In this document: positions 8,070 to 15,757 of the stretch, in pieces
Layout of the letters: every line of letters begins with the position of its first letter
How positions within the stretch are numbered: the stretch's first letter is position 1
Source: a virus
Reading direction: 5' to 3' (one strand)
Length of the DNA stretch: 64,000 nt
IMG/VR virus record: IMGVR_UViG_3300030004_000009
Span: 62,001 to 126,000 of that record
The notes under the pieces: generated by a model
What the model saw: the letters and a program-made list of their open reading frames with translations, nothing else
Databases searched by the model: none
What the model was told of the DNA's origin: nothing
Made by a program: the position numbers and the translations under genes

Positions 8070-8640
8070 TAATTTTAGGTGTTTTCTTCTCCATTATCTT
8101 CTTCACTTGTTCAAATGAAAGTGGTGTATAGTTATAATCCTTACCGTTAATTCCTACATCAAATGAAAGGGAATTAGGATCATCAGGTAGAGAGTGATGT
8201 GAATGTCCATATAGATGCCAAGTCGATTTGTGTGACTTTCGCCAAGTCCTCATAGCGTAATGACAGAGTACTATATTCTGTTTCTCTACTACTATCTCAG
8301 CTAAGTTACCTAAATAAGTACCATACTTCTTAAAAGATCTAATAGTTTGCTCACTATCATGATTACCATCTATAAAGAACTTATTACCATTTAATCTTTG
8401 TAACCATTCTTCTGTTCTTTTACCATCAAAGGAGAAATCACCTAAGAAATACCAGTCGTCATCATCACTTATAACTGAATTATGATTCTCAATTATAGCA
8501 TTATTCATTTCCTCAACAGAATTGAAAGGTCGATTATCATACTTGATTATGTTAAAATGGGAGAAATGTAAATCTGAAGAAAAGAATGACTGTTTAGTCA
8601 CTCCTTTCTCAGTATTCTTTTTATTTGATGAATTGCTCAT
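8050..8640 (-). CDS. Calcineurin-like phosphoesterase (phage MPE type)
   Basis: About 196 aa from ATG 8640 (an in-frame ATG at 8661 is also possible). It has SSDLHFSH, FLGDFSF, DGNHD, CHYAMRTW and YGHSHH in order, the two-metal phosphoesterase set. The SDLHFSH...GDF...GNHD pattern matches the short phosphoesterases common in phages and bacteria. Substrate not known; cyclic nucleotides or phosphorylated ends are possibilities. Overlaps the upstream gene by about 20 nt. Confidence 0.85.
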   Translation of the reverse strand: MSNSSNKKNTEKGVTKQSFFSSDLHFSHFNIIKYDNRPFNSVEEMNNAIIENHNSVISDDDDWYFLGDFSFDGKRTEEWLQRLNGNKFFIDGNHDSEQTIRSFKKYGTYLGNLAEIVVEKQNIVLCHYAMRTWRKSHKSTWHLYGHSHHSLPDDPNSLSFDVGINGKDYNYTPLSFEQVKKIMEKKTPKIIDKHGS

Positions 8641-8878
8641 TATCGTCATTAAAGTTTTCAAAAATAAACTTCATCTCTTCTTCAGTTGTTATTACACTTT
8701 CTAAAGGAGGATTCTCACTGAAGAACTCATCAAAAGCTAATTCCATTGCTAAATTATCTAACTCTTCAATAGCTTTCATAAGTTTTCTAATGACATGTTG
8801 TTCTCTTATATGTCTAGGTTTATCAATTTCATAAAGTAAGAATTTAAAAACTTCTTTATTTAGTTCCTGTTGTTCCAT
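8621..8878 (-). CDS. Hypothetical helical protein, 85 aa
   Basis: Not recognised. Acidic and almost entirely helix-favouring. Adjoins the next upstream gene without spacer (stop 8879, start 8878). Confidence 0.6.
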   Translation of the reverse strand: MEQQELNKEVFKFLLYEIDKPRHIREQHVIRKLMKAIEELDNLAMELAFDEFFSENPPLESVITTEEEMKFIFENFNDDNEQFIK

Positions 8879-9181
8879 TTAATAATAACTACTTCGTGTA
8901 TTTTCATTTAACTCTTGTGGCTCTAAATCATCAAATAAGTTTAATAACTCATCATAGTTATCAATTGCCTTTTGATAAGCGTCTTGTAGGAAATTAGGAA
9001 TTTCTATCCAAGTATATTGAGGTTCTGAACCTATATAAGAATCCTGCCAAGCTCCGGATATCTGAAAGTCTTTATTAGACTGTTCAAGTTCTTTAATATC
9101 ATCAGTTATAAAAAGAGCAGTTTGTCCATTAATGTCTTCTTTTGCAGAAGACACAATTTCAGTTCGTTTTACTAAATACAT
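8879..9181 (-). CDS. Hypothetical protein, 100 aa
   Basis: Not recognised. Contains a DFQISGAWQDSYIGSEP stretch and an acidic helical C-terminus. Its start codon shares a base with the stop of the CYTH gene. Confidence 0.6.
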   Translation of the reverse strand: MYLVKRTEIVSSAKEDINGQTALFITDDIKELEQSNKDFQISGAWQDSYIGSEPQYTWIEIPNFLQDAYQKAIDNYDELLNLFDDLEPQELNENTRSSYY

Positions 9182-9696
9182 TACTTTATAGGTTGAGCTA
9201 ATTGATAATTACTAAACTCAGGATATGATGTTACATCTGCAAGTATATACTTATCAAAGAACTCTGGTAACTCAAAGTAAGTATCCACTTCTAACAAGTC
9301 TTGATATTTATCCTGAAATTCAATTTCCATTAATAATATATCAACACGTGGACTAACAAACCTTAAATGATCAATTTCATAAGTAAAACCGTCTGCTACA
9401 TTAAGATAAGTCCTACGAACTTTAGTTAACTCTTTATAAGCTGATTTGTGAAGTTTTAGATACTCTTTTTCAGTTATAGTCTTTGATTCCTCAATAGATT
9501 GTCCTTCACCTATCTTATTCTTAATTTGATGAAAATACTCTTTAATCTTTGCTCCTGGTTTACTTATTATACGGAGACGTTCGTCTTTAGATAGATAACT
9601 CTGTACTATCTTCTCTGCTTTGATAAATTCAAAGTTGTGATTTGTTAAATCCGGTATTTCTTTCAACACCCATTTTTTTTCTAGTTCTATTGCCAT
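9181..9696 (-). CDS. CYTH / triphosphate tunnel metalloenzyme
   Basis: 171 aa. Opens MAIELEKKWVL, a form of the ExExK metal-binding signature, followed by QSYLSKDERLRI, KTITEKEYLKL, VRRTYL and YEIDHL, the alternating basic and acidic strands that line the tunnel. The family hydrolyses triphosphates: inorganic triphosphate, thiamine triphosphate or RNA 5' ends. Here an RNA triphosphatase or polyphosphate role is inference only. Spaced 9 nt from the downstream gene. Confidence 0.75.
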   Translation of the reverse strand: MAIELEKKWVLKEIPDLTNHNFEFIKAEKIVQSYLSKDERLRIISKPGAKIKEYFHQIKNKIGEGQSIEESKTITEKEYLKLHKSAYKELTKVRRTYLNVADGFTYEIDHLRFVSPRVDILLMEIEFQDKYQDLLEVDTYFELPEFFDKYILADVTSYPEFSNYQLAQPIK

Positions 9697-9705
9697 TTTT
9701 CTTAT

Positions 9706-9930
9706 TTAAATATCCATATCAATTAGGAAATCCTTTCCTATAAGTTCTGGATAGTTTTCTATTATCCAACTATCTAACTTATCATACACATAATCCTCAT
9801 GCATATCTAAAGTCCATTTTACATAACAATCATTTGGAAATTGTTCAATTTCCAAATGATCTTCTACTAACTCTTGTGGTATTGCATGATAACTTAATAC
9901 CTTTGTGTTTAATTCTATTATTGCTTTCAT
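9706..9930 (-). CDS. Hypothetical protein, 74 aa
   Basis: Not recognised. Short acidic alpha/beta protein starting MKAIIELNTKVLSYH. It lies between two genes with only 2-9 nt spacers. Confidence 0.55.
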   Translation of the reverse strand: MKAIIELNTKVLSYHAIPQELVEDHLEIEQFPNDCYVKWTLDMHEDYVYDKLDSWIIENYPELIGKDFLIDMDI

Positions 9931-9932
9931 AC

Positions 9933-10223
9933 TTACTCGTCTTCACCTAATAGGTTATAAAGATCAATATTTAAATCCTCATATTCATCTTCATCTAAAT
10001 CAAGTTCAAACAAAGCAATATCAACAAACTCCGCAGCTTGTTCAATAATATCCATTAACCTTCGATCAAGAGGTACTATCATTAAATTTGTAAAACCCAA
10101 ACCTTCATAGTCCTCTATAAGAGATCTAGCTTGATCTAAGTCGTCACAAATTAATAAAGAATCATCATACGGATCAGGCATGATCCCTGGTTTGTCTTCT
10201 GTGTTTAATAGTATATATTTCAT
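9933..10223 (-). CDS. Hypothetical acidic protein, 96 aa
   Basis: Not recognised. C-terminal half is a run of acidic residues (FELDLDEDEYEDLNID). Could be a DNA mimic or adaptor purely on composition, but nothing specific supports this. Confidence 0.55.
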   Translation of the reverse strand: MKYILLNTEDKPGIMPDPYDDSLLICDDLDQARSLIEDYEGLGFTNLMIVPLDRRLMDIIEQAAEFVDIALFELDLDEDEYEDLNIDLYNLLGEDE

Positions 10224-10227
10224 AATC

Positions 10228-10470
10228 TTATTTATTTAAATTTAATAATGTTTGTTGTTGATTCCATTCTTCATATTCTTCATCACCATTTGAGTTAGTT
10301 CTTGAATATGAGAACGCTGCCATTTTATCAAAGAATGGCTTTAAGTCACGATATGTCCATGTAGCAGTATGAAAACTAACCAGAAAGTTAGTTAAGATAT
10401 TGACTTGTTCTTTAAATGGTAAGTCTATTAGTTTAAACCTTAAGTCTTCTTCCTCACTTTGCTCTTCCAT
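10228..10470 (-). CDS. Hypothetical protein, 80 aa
   Basis: Not recognised. ATG 10470 (MEEQSEEED) is chosen because AAGGAGAG lies just upstream, an unusually good Shine-Dalgarno for this window; the frame also permits ATG 10485. Overlaps the end of the 47-aa gene upstream. Confidence 0.6.
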   Translation of the reverse strand: MEEQSEEEDLRFKLIDLPFKEQVNILTNFLVSFHTATWTYRDLKPFFDKMAAFSYSRTNSNGDEEYEEWNQQQTLLNLNK

Positions 10471-10597
10471 TACTCTCTCCTTCATAAAACATACGACCTT
10501 TATCTTGTAATATCCATCGTTTATAGATTAATATACCATTTGCATAGATAAATAATTGATTATCTACTATTTCTTTTGTTAATTTTACATGAGTCAT
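10454..10597 (-). CDS. Small hypothetical protein, 47 aa
   Basis: Starts MTHVKLTKEIVDNQLF and contains IYANGILIYKRWILQDKGR, a plausible two-stranded sheet. Placed between genes with 2 nt to its upstream neighbour and 17 nt overlap downstream, so it fills a gap that would otherwise be empty. Function unknown. Confidence 0.5.
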   Translation of the reverse strand: MTHVKLTKEIVDNQLFIYANGILIYKRWILQDKGRMFYEGESNGRAK

Positions 10598-10599
10598 AA

Positions 10600-10707
10600 T
10601 TACCAACCAAATGCTTCTTCCATCCCTTTTCTATTTAAATATGATATAATAATAAGAGTACCAATCACTCCTCCTAATATACCAACTATTAATCCTGTCC
10701 AAAACAT
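10600..10707 (-). CDS. Single-span membrane micro-protein, 35 aa
   Basis: MFWTGLIVGILGGVIGTLII forms one clear transmembrane helix, followed by a short charged tail (SYLNRKGMEEAFGW). Such micro-proteins in phages are often unannotated; a role in membrane remodelling or anti-host activity is only a guess. Confidence 0.5.
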   Translation of the reverse strand: MFWTGLIVGILGGVIGTLIIISYLNRKGMEEAFGW

Positions 10708-10730
10708 ATTATTTCATTATAAAGTGTAAT

Positions 10731-10817
10731 TTAATTATCTAAAGGTTTATAATTTCTATTAATCCATAGAAATTCGTAGATTAAGCCTATTATTATAAAT
10801 AATATTACTATTCCCAT
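10731..10817 (-). CDS. Single-span membrane micro-protein, 28 aa
   Basis: MGIVILFIIIGLIYEFLWIN is a hydrophobic helix with a short polar tail. Supported by its position, in a run of four micro-genes joined by short overlaps, and by the helix itself. Confidence 0.4.
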   Translation of the reverse strand: MGIVILFIIIGLIYEFLWINRNYKPLDN

Positions 10818-10891
10818 TTGCTTATTATTTTATTAAACCAATCCTTACTTTTACCTATTATAAAGCCTATCGCTATTCCTATAAGTATCAT
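10808..10891 (-). CDS. Membrane micro-protein, 27 aa
   Basis: MILIGIAIGFIIGKSKDWFN: a short hydrophobic segment and a basic tail. The start overlaps the upstream stop as ATGA, and the stop overlaps the next micro-gene by 10 nt. This tiling favours genuine coding but the size makes it uncertain. Confidence 0.4.
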   Translation of the reverse strand: MILIGIAIGFIIGKSKDWFNKIISKWE

Positions 10892-11088
10892 TCGTGATAA
10901 TTTTGTAATATTGGTAATATAAAGTCTGCTATTTTATCTCCTTCTTTCTTTTTACCTGCTGGTATTAGAAATGTCTGTTTAAGTTCTTGTTCTTTACCTT
11001 TATCGTTAAGAACAACATTAACTTTTACAATTACATTAGAAGAATATTTACGTTCTTCTAATTCATAATAAGTTCTTAATATCTCCAT
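10888..11088 (-). CDS. Hypothetical protein, 66 aa
   Basis: Not recognised. Beta-rich with a basic centre (FLIPAGKKKEGDKIADF). ATGA junction with the downstream micro-gene. Confidence 0.55.
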   Translation of the reverse strand: MEILRTYYELEERKYSSNVIVKVNVVLNDKGKEQELKQTFLIPAGKKKEGDKIADFILPILQNYHE

Positions 11089-11098
11089 ATTTTGACTA

Positions 11099-11476
11099 TT
11101 ACACTAACCTACATGGTATTGTTAAATCCTCAGATAGATAATAGATACTACACAATCTGTGATAACCATCCGCAATAATTAACTTCTTTCCATATCTTAA
11201 TAAAAGGATAGGTGATAACTTCTTACCACTTTTGACTTTCTTTAAATTTTCTTTAACATGTACATTAGTCTTAGATAATAATGGAAGTCCACTAGCTCGT
11301 AGTATATCTTTAGCCTTTTTAAGAACTGTATCGGTATCTTCTAACTGTTCAATTAAACTTTCTGCAAATGGCCTATTCATTAGCAGTTCTAAATAGTCTA
11401 ATGCAGCAGGAAAGTCATGTTTTAAAGGTTCATCTAACCATATGTCTTTATAATTCTTTTTCCTATTTTTACTCAT
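11099..11476 (-). CDS. ParB/Srx-fold protein
   Basis: 125 aa. The core AKDILRASGLPLL then KKLSPILLLRYGKKLIIADGYHRL has the ParB/sulfiredoxin pattern in which the D-G-Y-H-R turn binds nucleotide or phosphate. A standalone ParB-like family of this size, with the same HDFPAALDYL and IPCRLV ends, is widespread in bacteria and phages; its biochemical role is not settled (nuclease, CTPase or kinase). Start overlaps the upstream stop (ATGA). Confidence 0.7.
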   Translation of the reverse strand: MSKNRKKNYKDIWLDEPLKHDFPAALDYLELLMNRPFAESLIEQLEDTDTVLKKAKDILRASGLPLLSKTNVHVKENLKKVKSGKKLSPILLLRYGKKLIIADGYHRLCSIYYLSEDLTIPCRLV

Positions 11477-11619
11477 ATTAAACTTAACTCTTGACTATCG
11501 TTTATCTTTAATGAAGGATTGTTAGATGGTTTAGTGAATAAACCACTATTATTATCATCATTATCTCTTAATAATTCTATTACAATAAGAAATAGAATTA
11601 TTCCTATAACTATTCCCAT
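11473..11619 (-). CDS. Membrane micro-protein, 48 aa
   Basis: MGIVIGIILFLIVIELL is one membrane helix, followed by a polar Asn/Asp-rich tail. ATGA junction with the ParB-like gene and 10 nt overlap with the gene upstream. Related in style to the micro-protein at 10731-10817 (both open MGIVI). Confidence 0.5.
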   Translation of the reverse strand: MGIVIGIILFLIVIELLRDNDDNNSGLFTKPSNNPSLKINDSQELSLI

Positions 11620-11738
11620 ATTAATTGATTAAACGTTCTATGATCCTTCTCTTGTAGCTGTTCATCCTTTTCTTTTATACTACCTCTTAATTTGTCTAAC
11701 TCATTTATAGTTAGACTTACATTACCATTTACATCCAT
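11610..11738 (-). CDS. Coiled-coil micro-protein, 42 aa
   Basis: Starts MDVNGNVSLTINELDKLRG and continues with a charged heptad-like KEKDEQLQEKDH. Overlaps both neighbours by about 10 nt. Function unknown. Confidence 0.45.
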   Translation of the reverse strand: MDVNGNVSLTINELDKLRGSIKEKDEQLQEKDHRTFNQLIWE

Positions 11739-11929
11739 TGTTCTTTTGGTATTAAAATTGTCTTATTTGTTTTAAGTTTTCTTCTTGTAAATTCGTAGTT
11801 CCATAACTCTTGATTAGCTTTGACTATTTTTTGTCTCAACTCATCCTCTTTATAAAGATACCATTCGTTAAGAGTCATTATAGCTTCTAAATCAATCCAA
11901 TATAATTGTTTATCAAAATCTATTGTCAT
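11729..11929 (-). CDS. Hypothetical protein, 66 aa
   Basis: Not recognised. Helical, Trp-rich (WIDL, WYLY, LWNYEF), basic C-terminus. ATGA overlap with the upstream gene. Confidence 0.5.
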   Translation of the reverse strand: MTIDFDKQLYWIDLEAIMTLNEWYLYKEDELRQKIVKANQELWNYEFTRRKLKTNKTILIPKEQWM

Positions 11930-12153
11930 ATTGGAACTCCATTAACGGTAGAAGGTGAGTTTGGAAAACTAAAAGTTAATTTAACTTCTAGCTCATGACC
12001 ATTATCTGCATAATCTTTACTTACTTCTTCATAAGTATTAAAATTCTTAGTACATTTAATAAGCGCTCTACCATATTCATCTGCTATAAACCACTCCCAT
12101 TTATTGTCTTCTTGTCTATGAAAATAACAGACATTTTGTTTTTTCTTTGCCAT
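11926..12153 (-). CDS. Hypothetical protein, 75 aa
   Basis: Not recognised with confidence. The middle, KWEWFIADEYGRALIKC followed by a YEEVSKDYADN helix, loosely resembles the YegP/DUF1508 repeat that pairs a short sheet with a helix. Starts with a basic MAKKKQN. Confidence 0.5.
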   Translation of the reverse strand: MAKKKQNVCYFHRQEDNKWEWFIADEYGRALIKCTKNFNTYEEVSKDYADNGHELEVKLTFSFPNSPSTVNGVPI

Positions 12154-12395
12154 TATAAATTGATTAATCCAATTTCTCGTTCATAAATAACCTTATAATA
12201 AGTTACGATAGCTTTAGCAATTTCTATACTAGATTGAGCATTAGGTTCTATTATTGTAAATCTATGTGGTTCATTAGTATCTATGTAGAATTGAGGTTTA
12301 ATATTTTCAAAACTTCTAACTAATGCTTCATTCAATAATTTTAATCTCTCATCACTCTTTAAAAGTTCTAAAAACTTCTTTATTTCTTCTATCAT
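12153..12395 (-). CDS. Hypothetical protein, 80 aa
   Basis: Not recognised. Helical, ending in EIGLINL. Starts exactly at the last base of the vWA gene stop and ends at the first base of the next start. Confidence 0.55.
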   Translation of the reverse strand: MIEEIKKFLELLKSDERLKLLNEALVRSFENIKPQFYIDTNEPHRFTIIEPNAQSSIEIAKAIVTYYKVIYEREIGLINL

Positions 12396-12994
12396 TAATG
12401 TGAATTTCTAAGACTTAATGTGTCTGAACTTAACTTGCTATATGTTGCTGTAACACTAGCTCTATCAGCTGTATAACTAGTAAAATTACTAATACCCATT
12501 TGCATACTCTCCCGTTGTGCATCTACATTAGCTCCAAGATAGATGAATTTCCAGTTATACATAGATTCTTGTTGAGTTATTCTAGTTTTAACATCACTTT
12601 TATATTTATGACTCATATTATCTTCACCATCTGTTAAGATAATGAATAGGACATGTTCTGGCCTATCATTTTCATGAAGAACTGCTAACTCTTTACCAGT
12701 TTGATCAATAACCTCACAGATGGCATCATTAAGTGCAGTCATTCCTCTAGGATTAAAATGCTCCATATCAAGATCTCTGATATTTTGAATATCTACAAAT
12801 CTAGTACCATATACATTCTCATTAGGATAACTAACCTCATTAGCAAACTTAGCAAATGTAAATGTACATTTACCTGGTGCTTCTTTCTGATCTTTTAAAA
12901 ATTTATTAAAACTCTCTATTGTCTCTCCTGCTATCTTTGTCATTGATGTAGAGGAATCTAATAGAAATGTTATGTGTGAATAGTTTTGAAGCAT
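12395..12994 (-). CDS. von Willebrand factor A domain protein
   Basis: 199 aa. FLLDSSTSM at about 10-18 is the DxSxS metal-ion-dependent adhesion site, GMTALNDAI at about 84-92 gives the threonine, and ILTDGEDN at about 118-125 the final aspartate. A single vWA domain with no membrane segment, so intracellular. vWA proteins of this kind accompany AAA+ ATPases or tellurite-type stress genes; here a TerD homologue lies at 60488 and an AAA+ ATPase at 36418. A functional link to either is inference. Confidence 0.85.
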   Translation of the reverse strand: MLQNYSHITFLLDSSTSMTKIAGETIESFNKFLKDQKEAPGKCTFTFAKFANEVSYPNENVYGTRFVDIQNIRDLDMEHFNPRGMTALNDAICEVIDQTGKELAVLHENDRPEHVLFIILTDGEDNMSHKYKSDVKTRITQQESMYNWKFIYLGANVDAQRESMQMGISNFTSYTADRASVTATYSKLSSDTLSLRNSH

Positions 12995-13407
12995 TATATT
13001 TTTGATTTAGCTATGTCTAATAGTTTAAGTAATATAGCGCCTACAACTGTAGAGTTAGTTCTAACTGATAATACATCATTAACTGATAAAACTGGTTTGT
13101 GATTAGATATATAATAGGTAGTATCTTCATAAGTTAGAAAATATTTAGCAGTTTTACTAAATTCTTGACTACTAATTAACTCTGCTTTAAAAGGTCCATT
13201 ACTTACATAACGATTTGGGGCACCAGTACACTTATTAGTAAATACTACAAAGTAAGTATCTCCTTCATAAATAGGAGTTCCATCTATAGTAGTTATAAGT
13301 GGTTCTTTAGCTGGTTCCCAAAACTCAGGGTATCGTGAATGATCATCTATTGATTCATAACCTAGTTCTGGCGAGCCGGGATAGCTTTTTATAAGTTTAT
13401 ATTTCAT
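12994..13407 (-). CDS. Hypothetical protein, 137 aa
   Basis: Not recognised. Beta-rich, with PLITTIDGTPIYEGDTYFVV reading like a small SH3 or barrel fold. Shares its stop base with the vWA start. Confidence 0.6.
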   Translation of the reverse strand: MKYKLIKSYPGSPELGYESIDDHSRYPEFWEPAKEPLITTIDGTPIYEGDTYFVVFTNKCTGAPNRYVSNGPFKAELISSQEFSKTAKYFLTYEDTTYYISNHKPVLSVNDVLSVRTNSTVVGAILLKLLDIAKSKI

Positions 13408-13410
13408 TAA

Positions 13411-13683
13411 TTATGGATTTATTATATTAAATGTGTTTATAAAGTCAATGATAGCATCAAAGACTTTAGATCTTTCAAATGAGAGGACTGCATCTCTTGT
13501 ATGTTGACGTAAATCAACAAGTAATCTACGTTCATGAGTTGTAATCTTATCACCAAAGTTATTAAGTTTAGTGCATATAATTTTAGCTACATACATCAAG
13601 TCAACCCAGTTTTTTTCGTAATTGGAATTACTTCTTTTTTCTCCAATGAAGTCTTCAATTATCTTTTTCTTATCGTTGTTCAT
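13411..13683 (-). CDS. Hypothetical protein, 90 aa
   Basis: Not recognised. Basic and helical at the N-terminus (MNNDKKKIIEDFIGEKR). Overlaps the upstream gene by 14 nt. Confidence 0.55.
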   Translation of the reverse strand: MNNDKKKIIEDFIGEKRSNSNYEKNWVDLMYVAKIICTKLNNFGDKITTHERRLLVDLRQHTRDAVLSFERSKVFDAIIDFINTFNIINP

Positions 13684-13978
13684 CTTTCTCTTTAATAAAT
13701 TTTAATACAAGTTCATACATAGCATCAAGTCTAGTTTTATCACTTATTATAGGAATATTATCAAATGGTGGATTAATACCATTAAAACCAACCACATGTC
13801 TACGACCTTTACTATTATTTGTAGTAATCAAAGTAAAAGTATAACCTAAGTCTTGAATTTTAGTTATAATTCTATCTACTTCATCATAATTATTATAAGG
13901 ACGGCTAAATGGATTTACATCTCCAGTAAACTTCATTATAGCTCTAGTTTCGTTAGTTAGTTTCTCAGCCTTTGTCAT
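13670..13978 (-). CDS. Hypothetical protein, 102 aa
   Basis: Not recognised. Mixed fold with NNSKGRRHVVGFNGI in the centre. ATGA overlap with the upstream gene. Confidence 0.55.
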   Translation of the reverse strand: MTKAEKLTNETRAIMKFTGDVNPFSRPYNNYDEVDRIITKIQDLGYTFTLITTNNSKGRRHVVGFNGINPPFDNIPIISDKTRLDAMYELVLKFIKEKDEQR

Positions 13979-14421
13979 TTTAAGAATGTTATCTTATAAA
14001 TAGTCTGATCAAGTGTACTTATAAAATTATCAATCTCGTTATGTACATTAGTTAGTTCACGAGGTACTATATCATAACGATTATTACAAATAGCACTCTT
14101 CAGCTCTGATAAATAATCAAGACACCTACCATGATAATCTATACCAAATATTAAAGTTACCGTGTCATATTGAACTATCTCTTTAGTACAGCCTTGATAT
14201 ACCTCTATTATTTTATCTGCATTCTTTTGTTGTCCTTTATAAAACTCATCAAGTGCTATATGTTCTGCAAATTCATCACATTGTAAATGTAATATATGTC
14301 CAGTTAACTTAGCACCAAGAATTAGTGAAAAGAATGCTTTTTTATCAATCTTAGTTACATTACCTTCATCAGTAGGTATTTGTTCTTGTTTCTTTTTAGG
14401 TACTATCCTACGCTCTTCCAT
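13975..14421 (-). CDS. Hypothetical protein, 148 aa
   Basis: Not recognised. N-terminus is basic and Lys/Gln-rich (MEERRIVPKKKQEQ), the remainder helical with several His/Cys residues but no zinc motif. Overlaps the nucleotidase gene by 19 nt. Confidence 0.6.
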   Translation of the reverse strand: MEERRIVPKKKQEQIPTDEGNVTKIDKKAFFSLILGAKLTGHILHLQCDEFAEHIALDEFYKGQQKNADKIIEVYQGCTKEIVQYDTVTLIFGIDYHGRCLDYLSELKSAICNNRYDIVPRELTNVHNEIDNFISTLDQTIYKITFLK

Positions 14422-14858
14422 TTAATATTTTCTTTTTGTGTAAGATAAAATATGATGTCACGCCAAGTCTCAAATGGTGCTTTACCAAACTGTATTTGTT
14501 CACCTTTAAATTTAGGCCATAAAGTATCATCAATTAAATAATCTGCATCACTTCTATGTTTATGGCAGGTAAAGTGTAAGTTATTAAGCATATCCTCACC
14601 AAAGTGTTGCTTAACCCATGCTGCTTTCTCTGTATAACATAATAAGTTCTTTATAGAAGGTCTTGTTACTATATGAACATCAAAGTGTCGCTGTAATAAA
14701 CTGATATAAAATAGAGCTCCTTCAATAGGTTTAAGCCCACTAAAGAAGCCATATTGTGATTGAGGATACTTTATACCTGGATTTACACTTAACGCTTGAT
14801 TATAAGCACTTTTAAAGTCACACAGGACATCATCCATGTCAATATCAACTATCTTCAT
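14403..14858 (-). CDS. 5'(3')-deoxyribonucleotidase, HAD superfamily (NT5C type)
   Basis: 151 aa. Motif I is DIDMDDVLCDF at residues 5-15, HAD motif II is in VHIVTRPS, and YLIDDTLWP supplies motif IV acids. This layout matches the NT5C family (PF06941), which removes phosphate from pyrimidine deoxynucleotides. It may balance dNTP pools with dUTPase, ThyX and RNR. Another HAD domain of the same kind is fused to a pyrophosphohydrolase at 40181-41311. Confidence 0.8.
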   Translation of the reverse strand: MKIVDIDMDDVLCDFKSAYNQALSVNPGIKYPQSQYGFFSGLKPIEGALFYISLLQRHFDVHIVTRPSIKNLLCYTEKAAWVKQHFGEDMLNNLHFTCHKHRSDADYLIDDTLWPKFKGEQIQFGKAPFETWRDIIFYLTQKENIKWKSVG

Positions 14859-14985
14859 CTGTTAGCTTCCTATAATGTTCATCAACTGCTATATTATACT
14901 TATCATTAATTTCACTAATGATTTCACTTTCGTTAAAGTTATTAGTATAACATATAAAAAGGTTAATTATTTCTTGCTTATCCAT
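14845..14985 (-). CDS. Hypothetical protein, 46 aa
   Basis: Starts MDKQEIINLFICYTNNFNE and is acidic and helical. It fills the gap between the nucleotidase and the next gene, overlapping them by 14 and 8 nt. Function unknown. Confidence 0.5.
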   Translation of the reverse strand: MDKQEIINLFICYTNNFNESEIISEINDKYNIAVDEHYRKLTDEDS

Positions 14986-15178
14986 TATGTTTAATTATAG
15001 TATCGTTTAAGTACATAACTACACTTGTTTCAAGTTTTTCATCATAATCGCTTTGTAGTTTTGCAACATAACGACGCCACTTATCTACATTCTCACGATT
15101 AGTATGACTTTTATCCATATCACGTAGATAAATTATAGCTTGATTTAATAACGATTTTAATTCTTCTAACTCTTTCAT
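14978..15178 (-). CDS. Hypothetical helical protein, 66 aa
   Basis: Not recognised. Continuous helix-forming sequence with charged residues, possibly a coiled coil. ATGA overlap with the upstream gene. Confidence 0.5.
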   Translation of the reverse strand: MKELEELKSLLNQAIIYLRDMDKSHTNRENVDKWRRYVAKLQSDYDEKLETSVVMYLNDTIIKHNG

Positions 15179-15465
15179 TTCTTTACCCTTAATCTAAATT
15201 TCTTATTTATGTTAGTTGTGCCTGTCCATTGACCATTATCAGGTCTTTCTGGATGAAATACTGGGATTATATACTGAACCTCACTTAAATAAACTATATG
15301 AGGATGACTACAAAAGTTAGGACTTAATGATGGATATTCAAAATATTTACCATTAAATGTAACTTGTCTTACTTCATTACCAAAGGCTATCCAATATTCA
15401 TCATTATTATATAACTTTATATCTTCAAGTAGTTGCCACTTTTGTGGTGATTTATCATATCTCAT
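15175..15465 (-). CDS. Hypothetical protein, 96 aa
   Basis: Not recognised. Beta-rich, with FEYPSLSPNFCSHPHIVYL in the centre and a basic C-terminal FRLRVKK. Separated by 1 nt from the upstream gene. Confidence 0.55.
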   Translation of the reverse strand: MRYDKSPQKWQLLEDIKLYNNDEYWIAFGNEVRQVTFNGKYFEYPSLSPNFCSHPHIVYLSEVQYIIPVFHPERPDNGQWTGTTNINKKFRLRVKK

Positions 15466-15466
15466 A

Positions 15467-15757
15467 TCATTTTGCGAGTCGCCTCAGTAATTGGTTACTA
15501 AATTTATTTTGTGGTTTTAATTTGCGCTTTAACTTACGTGGAGCTTTATTAAAGAGTTCTGTTATATTTTGCTCCATTTCTTCTCTTTTCTCTTCACCAT
15601 ATTCAGTTCCAAGAGTTCTAACAAGATCTTGCATTTGTGGTGGAAGCGCTTCAAATTCAGCATCTAACTGTTTATCAGATTTAGCTAGTTCTTCAAATGA
15701 TTGTGGAGATTTCCACTTATCATCTAATGGTATTTTAAAATTGTCTTCACTATTCAT
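15467..15757 (-). CDS. Hypothetical protein, 96 aa
   Basis: Not recognised. Acidic N-terminal half and a strongly basic C-terminus (KAPRKLKRKLKPQNK), a layout suited to nucleic-acid or protein contacts. Overlaps the end of DNA ligase by 8 nt. Confidence 0.55.
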   Translation of the reverse strand: MNSEDNFKIPLDDKWKSPQSFEELAKSDKQLDAEFEALPPQMQDLVRTLGTEYGEEKREEMEQNITELFNKAPRKLKRKLKPQNKFSNQLLRRLAK

